Assembly (NCBI RefSeq): GCF_036711975.1
Contig: NC_091976.1
Span: 20,708,001-20,772,000 of the forward strand
Length of the DNA: 64,000 bases
Source of the DNA: Onthophagus taurus
Taxonomy: Eukaryota; Arthropoda; Insecta; Coleoptera; Scarabaeidae
Reading direction: 5' to 3'
Part shown: piece after piece, positions 45,605 through 54,700 of the stretch
Numbering within the stretch: position 1 is the first letter of the stretch
Layout: each line of letters opens with the position of its first letter
Notes under the pieces: generated by a model
What the model was told of the DNA's origin: nothing
Databases searched by the model: none
Seen by the model: the letters and a program-made list of their open reading frames with translations, nothing else
Made by a program: the position numbers and the translations under genes

Positions 45605-47228
45605 GATTAAAACCTCGGTATAACGGACAAAATAGATTATATTTTAGCCGTACGTCTCTTAAGACGGCTAAACCCGATTTTTTTAGTTCTAGGTATTGTA
45701 TTAATTCTAATGCTAGTGTTAATTCTAATGCTAATGTTAATTCTAGTTTTAATTGTTATCCTGCGTATATTTTTATTGAACTAAAAGTGGAACTAACACT
45801 AAACCTACAACTAGAATCATCCTTTAAAAAATTAATTCTATAGCGAATTTTGAAAATTATCGACAAAAATTGCAACATCGAAACTTTTATCAAAACTACA
45901 AATATTGTTTTCTCAAAAACTAAAAGTTATTTTTCAAAACGGGTTAGTTCATTGGAAAGAGGACACTTTTATTGACACTTTGGAAAATTTTCATACTCAT
46001 ATTCCAAGAACTGGATTTTATACGAATTTTTAAAACTTAATTGGCGAAAATTGCAATATTCAAAAAAATTGTCGATCATTTCAAAAATTTATTTCTCAAG
46101 AACTAAAAATGATTTTTTAAAATGGCTTGTTGCATTAAAAATAGGATACTTTAATTAATAATTGGTGATATTTTCACAAGGATCCTTCGAGAAATTAATT
46201 TTGTAGCGAATTTTCAAAATTATTGAGGAAAATTGTAACATCGAAAATTTTATCATAACTTCAAATATTGTTTTCTCAAAAACTAAAGGGTATTTTTCAA
46301 AACGGGTTGATTCATTGGAAAGAGGACACTGTTATTAATATTTTGGGAAATTTTCATATGCATATTCCAAGAAATCGATTTTATACGATATATTAAAATT
46401 TAATCGACGAAAATTGTAAAATTTGAAAATACTGTCGATTATTTCAAAAATTTATTTCTCAAGAACTAAATGTGATTTTTCATAACGGCTTGTTGCATTA
46501 AAAAGAGGATACTTTAATTAATAATTGGTGATATTTCCACAAGGCTCCTTCCAGAAATTAATTTTATAGCGATATTTGAAAATTATCGATGAAAATTACA
46601 ACATCGAAAATTTTATCAAAACTTCAAATATTGTTTTCTCCAAAACTAAAAGTTATTTTTCAAAACGGGTTGGTTCATTGGAAAGAGGACACTTTTATTA
46701 ACACTTTGGGAAATTGTCATACTCATATTCCAAGAACTGGATTTTATACGAATTTTTAAAACTTAATCGGCGAAAATTGCGAAGTTCGAAAAAATTGTCG
46801 ATCATTTCAAAAATTTATTTCTCAAGAACGGAAAGTGATTTTTCAATGCGGCTTTTTGCATTAAAAAAAAGATACTTTAATTAATAATTGGTGATATTTC
46901 CTCAAGAATCCTTCAAGAAATTAATTTTATAGCGAATTTTGAAAATTATCCATGAAAATTACAACATCGAAAATTTTATTAAAACTTCAAATATTGTTTT
47001 CTCAAAAACTAAAAGTTATTTTTCAAATCGGGTTGGTTCATTGGAAAGAGGACACTTTTATTAACAATTTGGGAAATTTTCATATGCATATTCCAAGAAC
47101 TCGATTTTATTCTAGTTAGCTCTATTTTTAGTAATTATTCAGCGCTAGATTGTTGTATATTTTTATTAAAGTAGAACTAACTAATAAAGAACTTCCCCGT
47201 ATTAATCCGTTATATCGAAATTTTATAG
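45605..47228. mobile_element. Non-autonomous TIR element (pogo/Tigger-like ends) carrying a satellite array
   Basis: The left end reads AAAACCTCGGTATAACGGAC (from 45,609). The right end (about 47,200-47,228) read on the other strand gives AAAATTTCGATATAACGGAT. These are the two versions of the same inverted repeat found at 48.8-50.6 kb (CAGTAAAATCTCGATATAAC), though the outermost CAGT is decayed here. The interior starts with the TAGCCGTACGTCTCTTAAG hairpin and CTAGTGTTAG-type repeats, continues with the 363-bp array and ends with another piece of the CTAGTT repeat. No transposase is present. TIR type points to the pogo/Tigger group of Tc1/mariner; target duplication is not clear. Confidence 0.65.
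45829..47110. repeat. Satellite-like array, period about 363 bp, dimeric
   Basis: TAGCGA-centred landmarks recur at 45,841, 46,204, 46,567 and 46,930, exactly 363 bases apart, giving about 3.5 units. Each unit is two related half-units of 180-183 bases, marked by TTCTCAAAAACTAAAAG (45,910, 46,273, ...) and TTCTCAAGAACTAAAA (46,093, ...). Half-units next to each other are less alike than half-units one period apart, which is a higher-order dimer. The size resembles the ~360-bp satellites of Tribolium beetles; identity cannot be checked here. Confidence 0.8.
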
Positions 47229-47229
47229 A

Positions 47230-47630
47230 ACAAGATTATTATTAAAATTTAAAAGAATTTAAATGTTAATTCTCACATTTAAATGTGTCAAGTTAAATTC
47301 GTTTAAGATTAATTAACACTGAAAATTATGTCAGTAATATGTTTTATGATCACTAAATCAATACAGATGTTATTACAAGATAAACGGCTTCTTAAATGAA
47401 CCAAAAAGCACGGTTAATTGATTTTAAGCGCGTTTAACGCTTTACGCTCTATTGAGTTTAATATTCAAACCACCTGTCGTTTAATATTTTTTCTTTATTT
47501 TCTATCAACACGTTTTTCAATGCCAATACCATAATAAATTTATAATACAATCACAACTCTCTTAGTTATTATTAATATTACAATGTTTTTTTTTTCTTAA
47601 AATAATTTACATTTAACATTAAATAAATCA
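47230..47630. other. Intergenic, nothing recognised
   Basis: AT-rich spacer downstream of the next gene. Confidence 0.4.
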
Positions 47631-47633
47631 CTT

Positions 47634-48286
47634 TTATTTTGGACTTTGTACCGGACTTGCTCCGTAACCCAAAGAGCCCGATCCCAAAGCGAATTGTCCA
47701 TTACTTAGTTTCGTTATTCCTAAACTCCCGGATCCTGGAGTCACAATTCCTCGACTAAATCCGTTGATGTCGGTTGAAGTCATCGAAACAGCTCTCGTTT
47801 GTACCGTTGGATTGGGTGATTTAGCTTCGTTTTGAGGTTGATAAAAAAATTGTGGTTGAATTTGATTTAAATTCGAAATATGATTAAGTTCTTGTCTTTG
47901 GGATTGATAAAAAGGTTGAGGTTGAAATTGATTTAAATTAAGATTCGATGTTTTACTAGGATAATACTGAAATGGTTTTGAAGAAAAATCAATTTGAGTA
48001 TGTTTTTTTCCTCCATAATCAAGGTTATAATTATTTATAGGGCGAAGTTTATATCTTTGCGAAGTTTGATGGCTTGGTTCGTAAAAATCAAAAAAATAAT
48101 TTGGGTTATAATCATTAGTTCTCCATAAATTTCGATAATGCTCATTCAACCATGATAAATCAGGGATATGTTGTAAATAACCGGAAATTAATTGAGGCAA
48201 AACCAAAAAAATTAATGCAAGTACCTACAAGAAAGTATTCTTAATAACTTTTCGATATTAAATAAATCATAAATTACCGTTTTCAT
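47634..48286 (-). CDS. Secreted Gln/Asn-rich protein, unknown family
   Basis: Exons are 48,278-48,286 (MKT) and 47,634-48,224, with a 53-base GT-AG intron, giving 199 residues. MKTVLALIFLVLPQLISG is the signal peptide, split by an intron as in the neighbouring cuticle-type genes. The mature protein is rich in Gln, Asn, Pro, Tyr and Phe and has two copies of a repeat (NLNQFQPQPFYQSQ and NLNQIQPQFFYQPQ). The C-terminal part has a GSGSLG repeat (TPGSGSLGITKLSNGQFALG, then SGSLGYG). There are no cysteines and no Pro-Val core. I do not recognise the family. Position, size and gene structure suggest another cuticle or extracellular-matrix component expressed with the cluster; that is inference. Confidence 0.72.
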
Positions 48287-48368
48287 TTTGTTGGTCCAAA
48301 AACTGTCTCACTACTTATACAAATTACGCGCTGATACCAAATAGATGAAAAAACCGGACGTTCATTCG

Positions 48369-48376
48369 TATTTATA
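48369..48376 (-). promoter_or_regulatory. TATA box of the Gln/Asn-rich gene
   Basis: TATAAATA on the - strand, 83 bases upstream of the start codon. Confidence 0.5.
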
Positions 48377-48384
48377 AAGCCCCT

Positions 48385-48825
48385 TCACCTCAAAAACCCA
48401 AGACCCAATTATAAACGTGGACCACACCACGAGACATTACATATAAGTTTGCGATTGTCGTCTAAAATCTCTCTGTTCAAATCGTTGTTGGTCTCTTTCG
48501 CGAAAGAAAGTGGGATAGATTCGGGGTTTTTTCACTTTCGCCACGACTCCGCCTTTATTTAAAATGTAAAATACAAAAAGTCCTCCCAACCAAATAAGTC
48601 GAATCGCAAAATAACCAAATTTAGAGTTTATTATTTATTCACTTCCTGCTTGATATGTTACCTAACTTTGTTATTTATTTTTTTCTCATTAAAATCGGTA
48701 ATATATTATTCAAAGTCAAGGAAATGGGTTTCTAAGATTTCGATTAAGGAGTGGTTCTAGGTTTCTCTTATTCTATAAGAAGATGGAATCTTTTAATAAT
48801 TATTTTTATAGTAATTTTATTTTAA
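48385..48825. other. Intergenic, nothing recognised
   Basis: Promoter-proximal spacer, no supported element. Confidence 0.4.
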
Positions 48826-48830
48826 AAGTA

Positions 48831-50639
48831 CAGTAAAATCTCGATATAACGGATTAATACGGGAAAGAGGGTGTCCGTTATATAAAAATATTTTAACTTG
48901 CACTTTAAACTGTTTGAATGAATAATTTTAATGAACAGAAATTCGAATAACTATCCACACCGCTGTGTTCACACCAAATGACTGTTTAGTGTTACTTCTA
49001 CTTCTACTAACACGAGCATTAGAACTAACACTACACGTTAACCTTGCCTGTAAGCAACCTCGGCGGTTTGACAGTTAAAATCTTCTTATAAGAGACTCTG
49101 TGCTTTTATCAAAATAAATAAGGAACGGTTTCGGCTCAAATCTCCGAGGTCACTTACGAGCGAGGCGTTACAATCCGTCAAAATTGATGATTTCGTGTTG
49201 TTGTATTAATTCCAGCGCCTCGCCCGCAAGCGACCTCGGCGATTTTAGATGATCCATTCATTTCATGCCTTGGAAAGTTAACCAAACGTACAATATTTGT
49301 ATAGGAAGTCATTTATTTTTACATCGCCGAGGTCGCTTGCGAGCGAGGCGCTACAATCTTCCCAAGCTGAAGATTTTGTGTTGATTTTGTGTGACATCGT
49401 TCATTTTTTGTCTTAGAAATTGCACCAAACGTACAACGCTTGAATAAAAAATCGTTTATTCTCATATCGCCGAAGTCGCTTGCGGGCGAGGCACTGGAAT
49501 GCTCCAAAACTGACGATTTTGTGTTGATATATCAAATCCAACACTTCGTCGGCAAGCTACTCGGCGATTTTACAGAACATGATGTCTTAGGACGTAAACC
49601 AAGCGTACAACATTTGAATGAGAAATCGTTTATCTTCACTTCGCCGAGGTCGCTTGCGGGCGAGGCGCTAGATTTGATATATCAACATAAAATCGTCAGT
49701 TTTGGAGCATTCCAGTGCCTCACCCGCAAGCGACCTTGGCGAAGTGATGATAAACGATGTCTCAATCAAATGTTGCACGCTTGGTTTATGTCCTAAGACA
49801 TCAAATGAACAATTTCACCTAACACCACCAAGGTCGCTTGAGGGCGAGGCGCTAGATTTGATATATCAACACAAAATCGTCAGATTTGGATCATTCCAGC
49901 GCCTCGCCCGCAAGCGACCTCGGCGAAGTGAAGATAAACGATTTCTCATTCAAATGTTGTACGCTTGGTTTACGACCTAAGACATCAAATGAACAATTTC
50001 ATCTAACACCGCCGAGGTCGCTTGCGGGCGAGGCGCTAGATTTGATATATCAACACAAAATCGTCAGATTTGGATCATTCCATCGCCTCGCCCGCAAGCG
50101 ACCTCGGCGAAGTGAAGATAAACGATTTCTCATTCAAATGTTGTACGCTTGGTTTACGACCTAAGACATCAAATGAACAATTTCACCTAACACCACCAAG
50201 GTCGCTTGAGGGCGAGGCGCTAGATTTGATATATCAACACAAAATCGTCAGATTTGGATCATTCCAGCGCCTCGCCCGCAATCGACCTCGGCGAAGTGAA
50301 GATAAACGATTTCTCATTCAAATGTTGTACGCTTGGTTTACGACCTAAGACATCAAATGATCAATTTCATCTAACACCGCCGAGGTCGCTTGCGGGCGAG
50401 GCGCTAGATTTGATATATCAACACAAAATCGTCAGTTTTGGAGCATTCCAGTGCCTCGCCCGCAAGCGACCTCGGCGAAGTGAACATAAACGATTTGTCA
50501 TTCAAATGTTTTAGGTTTGGTTTAACAAATAAACAATTTCATCTATTATCGCCGAGGTCATTTGCTGCCGAGGCGCTGGAGCCGAACGTTTATACGGTGA
50601 TATAATTTTAACGAGGTCCATTATATCGAGGTTTTACTG
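48831..50639. mobile_element. Non-autonomous TIR element (pogo/Tigger-like ends) carrying a palindromic array
   Basis: The left end CAGTAAAATCTCGATATAAC (48,831) and the right end, read on the other strand from 50,639 as CAGTAAAACCTCGATATAAT, form terminal inverted repeats of about 24 bases. The left end is preceded by TA, the target of this group, but the right end is followed by TC, so the duplication is not intact. Inside are a short block of CTACTTCTACTAACAC-type sequence and then the 184-bp array that fills most of the element. No transposase is seen, so it would depend on a related autonomous element. Confidence 0.7.
49065..50575. repeat. 184-bp tandem array with internal palindromes
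   Basis: From about 49,640 the array is regular: the arm GGTCGCTTG.GGGCGAGGCGCTAG recurs at 49,827, 50,011, 50,195 and 50,379, 184 bases apart. Each unit also holds the reverse complement (AGCGCCTCGCCCGCAAGCGA), about 65 bases away, so every unit can fold into a hairpin with arms of about 28 bases. Two unit types alternate (CACCAAGGTCGCTTGAGG and CGCCGAGGTCGCTTGCGG), a 368-bp higher-order period. The part before 49,640 has more diverged copies, some in the opposite orientation. The 92-codon frames repeated every 184 bases are by-products of the repeat. Confidence 0.85.
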
Positions 50640-50644
50640 TCTTT

Positions 50645-51665
50645 AAATAATTTTACATAACATACAAAAAAATTTACCTTTTCAATTGAATTTCTCTTAA
50701 TCAAGAAGTTAAAAAGTTTCACGTAACTCTCCTTTAAATAATAATAATTTTTTTAAGGGAACCTTTAATGATCTTGATTGCTGAAAATTGCTCTCGATGA
50801 ACGGTTACTTTTACCAGACGGCGACGTTTCGAATGTCGAAGGTCGCTCTCATCCACATAAAGCGAAAAGAAGTTAAAAATGAAAGTCGTCCACGACCGGA
50901 CATGGTTCTCCTCGTTTCTCGATGGAATTTCCTGCAAAAATGTGTCTCAAAGCGATCATATTACGTAATCTAACGTGTAAAGAATCCATAATTAATTAGT
51001 TTTTTTAATCGTTTCGGTTTAGTTCTTGGGAATTCCAGCTTCATCATTTCAACACGTTTTAATTAACACAAAAAAGAAGCAGAGTAAATTTGTTATGTTA
51101 AATTTCTTAAATTTAATTCGAAATTATTGTTGACAAGGAAAAATACCATCGTACAATGAAGTACTTTATCAACGTCTTCACCAACGGCCCACTTTTCCAT
51201 TACTAAATACTTAATCTTTTGAAATTGAATTCGACGACGAGAAAAATGACCATTAATTTCATCAGTGTAAATCGATTTTTTAAACGCGTGTTTGGGTTTT
51301 TGGTATAATGAAAAAACGGGTTTGAAGATTACCATTGTTTGAGATGTAATGGAGCCGAGAAAAGTGAAAAAAAAACCTGGTTCTTGTTACTTTTCCTTTT
51401 TGAAAAACGGGATATATTGGTTGTTCCTTAAACGGGAGCGGCTTAACAGTATTATTTAGTTACGTTGACCCGAATGAAATGAAAATACGTGGCATTGCAA
51501 TTTCGTTTCCTTATCGATACGTGTCTTTAAAGATAGAAGAGAACTGGATGAAAAAAAACTAGTCTTGATTTACTACCGTAATTCCGTAATTTCTAGATGG
51601 AAGCCATAGATAGACGGAAGTTGAGTTGTTATGAGTTTTAAGAAATCTTTCACTTTTAAATTAAA
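50645..51665. other. Intergenic, nothing recognised
   Basis: Frames of 60-80 codons without motifs. No supported gene. Confidence 0.4.
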
Positions 51666-51670
51666 TTAAG

Positions 51671-51676
51671 TTTATT
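51671..51676 (-). terminator. Poly(A) signal AATAAA
   Basis: TTTATT on + about 80 bases downstream of the stop codon of the EGF-repeat gene. Confidence 0.5.
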
Positions 51677-51754
51677 AATGTTTATATACAATCATTATTC
51701 ATAAATTAAAAATAATAATAATAAATACAAGTTATGCTTTTTTTTTAAATAATT

Positions 51755-54700
51755 TTATGCAACATTATTTTTTTCATCCTCAACCAACGGAATATCTTCT
51801 ACACCAGTGTTAGGAATCGTGCTAATTTCTTCAGTTACCACTATTTTTTCTGTTGTTGAAATAACTTTCTTTTCTTCACAATTTTTTCCTGACGTTCCAA
51901 CTGGACAAACACACTCGTATTGATTTTTACCCAAAGAGAGGCATTTTCCATCGTTTTCGCAAATTTTAGGGTTATCTTCGCAGAAATTCAACTCTAAAAA
52001 AATTTGTCGTGAGAATAAAATATAATTGAATTGAAATGATTTTACCTTCATCGCAAAGCATTCCACCCCACCCTGGTAAACAATTACATTCCCATGGTCT
52101 TGTACAATTTCCATTTACACATCCTGGATATGGGTAACAGGTATCGCAATCTTTTCCCCACCAACCAACTCGACATCTACGAAATAAATAATATAAATAA
52201 TAACATAAATAAATTACAAAAAATTAATAAGTGAAGAAGTTTTAAAACTTACCTACATTCACCTGGTTTCTTGCAATATCCTCGCTCTTTGTGACAAGTT
52301 TTTGAACAAATCGCTAATTAAAAATAATTCAAGTTTAAATTATATAAACAATGTTACTTAAGTAAATGTACAGGTTGAGGAATACTTTGCATTCAATATA
52401 ATAGAAAGAATCAGCTATTGAAAACGCGATCCCAACCTAACCACCAATATCAAAAAGTACCATTTCGCTCGATGGTATCGCTGTTGTAATTATAGATGCA
52501 GACATTGTACTTTCAAATATCAAAGTTTAATTTTTTTGCTAGTAATACTTTTTAATTATCTTGATGATCACAACATAGAACACCAGAATATTGTTATAAA
52601 CACCTTTATTTGGCACTGTTGGAGACGTTGGTGTTGATAATTTCTTTACCAATCACAAAAAAGAATTGGGATAATTGGTGAAAATCTGGTGGCATTGGGT
52701 ATAGAAATTTTGAAACTCCCTCTAGAACCTTAACAGTTGTGGTAACTCATGTCCATTAGCATGAATAGATCAATCATAGCCTTTGAATATAGTGTTCGTA
52801 GGACAAAATAAAATTTAATTTCTTGTAGTGCATCTCTTATCTGTATTTCTGTAGAATATTCCTCTTACTTCTTATATCCTAATTGCTCACCTAAACATGC
52901 TTGAGTGATTATATTGATACCCCAACGCCCATCTTGTTGACATTGTTAATTATCTTTTCATAATACAAGATGTTCAATGGAGAATTGTTGAATTGGCAAG
53001 TTCTTAAATCTTCCAATTCTTTTTTCAATTCCTGATACACCATGAAACTCTGAATGGGAGTATACCTGCCATAAGAACGATGACTGAATCTAAGGAGTTG
53101 TCTTTTTGATTCGAATCAATATGAAGATAATTCATCAATTTTCTTACAACCTTATATTTCGCCGTTTATTTATTTTTTTTATGTATATCAATATTGCCAC
53201 ACTGACTTCCGCTACATTATTTATATAGCTCAAACTGTTTGTTCAAACGATACTCATTGCTTTCAAGTGCCTCTCTTGTCGCTGTAAAATTCGATAATAT
53301 CCACTGATGATTGCAAATCACTCTACCACGCAATTTGAGTGAAATTGATTTTTGATTGTGGAATGCTGATTTCCCCGTACTTTACATCCATTACAGGGTT
53401 TATCTTCACAGCAACATTTTTTACAGATAGGTACAGTCCCAACATTCTAAAATTTTGTCCATGGTGGAAATGTTAAAATATTAAAGGAGATGTCCAAGGA
53501 TTTGCCAATAAAGATAAGGAAATCCTCTGAGCCACAACGTTCTGCGGGGAAAAAGTATCCGATTTGTAAAGTAAATTTAATGATGTACTTATATAAAAGG
53601 TTGGGCGTTGGATTCCCTAAATATTATTTTAATAATTAGCTTGGAAAGGTTTCAGTTTGTCTTGAACAACTGGAGCATGATTCAAAACTCAAAAATTTAA
53701 ATTTATCGGTTTTCATGATCGGTCTGCCTTGCTGAAACTTCTCTTAATCCTTTAGCCGCCGACGGCGAATTAGATTAAATTAGATTTTCTTTCACGCTCT
53801 GGCTACCATCTCGAGCTTTCACAGTACGTGTAAAATTTATTTCAGTATCGTTATTATTTCTAGTTTGATAATTGTGTTTATTGCTCACTTAACGATATGA
53901 GTTTGGATTATTTTTAATGATTTGTAGACATTCTAGAACATACATACACGGAACAGCATATCAGTTCAGAATATTCAGTTCAAAGAGTGTGGTTCTGCAA
54001 CATTTGGCAAAGCGCAAAGCGCAAACCAGTCATGCCTGGCGTAGGACACTTGTGGGTAGAAGTATCCGTAATAAGTGACAATCAAAGTGTTAAATGTTGC
54101 TATATTTATCAGATTTCTAATTGCAAAAATACACTTATTTAACTTCGGTACATGAGCCTTCCACGTTAGCTTAGAATCAAGTATCCCTCCCAGATATTTA
54201 ACCGGCTGAATGAGATTTGGAGGAATTTCCCGTAAAGCAAACGTCAATGACTCAGTCTGGGATGCGTTCACCGCAAGATTATAAGATTCAAACCAAGATA
54301 GAAGTCTTCGGGTAGAACTAGACAAAGAATGATCAAGAGTATTGAAATTAGGGCGGGTATTTATGAAATATAGTTGCTGTATCTCCGCATAAAGTACAAC
54401 CTCCTAGCTCTGTGACAGGCATCTAGGCATGTCATCAATAAATATCAAAAACAGCAACGGACCCAGTACAGATCCTTGTGGGACTCCGTATTTAACTGTA
54501 ATTTTATCAGAAGTTTGGTTGCTGAAAGAAACATACTGAGTGCGCTCCGAAAGATAAGACTTAAGCAACAAACACTTGTAGTCAACGCAGTCGGAGGTCT
54601 TGATCAGATCAAAAAGAGATATCTCAGACAGCAGGTTGTTTTCAAAGCCATTTCGTATCCATTGAGTTAAGAGTGGCGTTCATATGTTGCTAACATTGAG

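Noticed and set aside
49702-50514. Four 92-codon frames repeated every 184 bases, looking like a tandem gene family
   Set aside because: They arise from the palindromic tandem repeat; 184 is not a multiple of three and there is no signal peptide, domain or promoter.
49065-50575. CRISPR-like array
   Set aside because: Units are 184 bp with near-identical interiors and no variable spacers, inside a eukaryotic transposable element.
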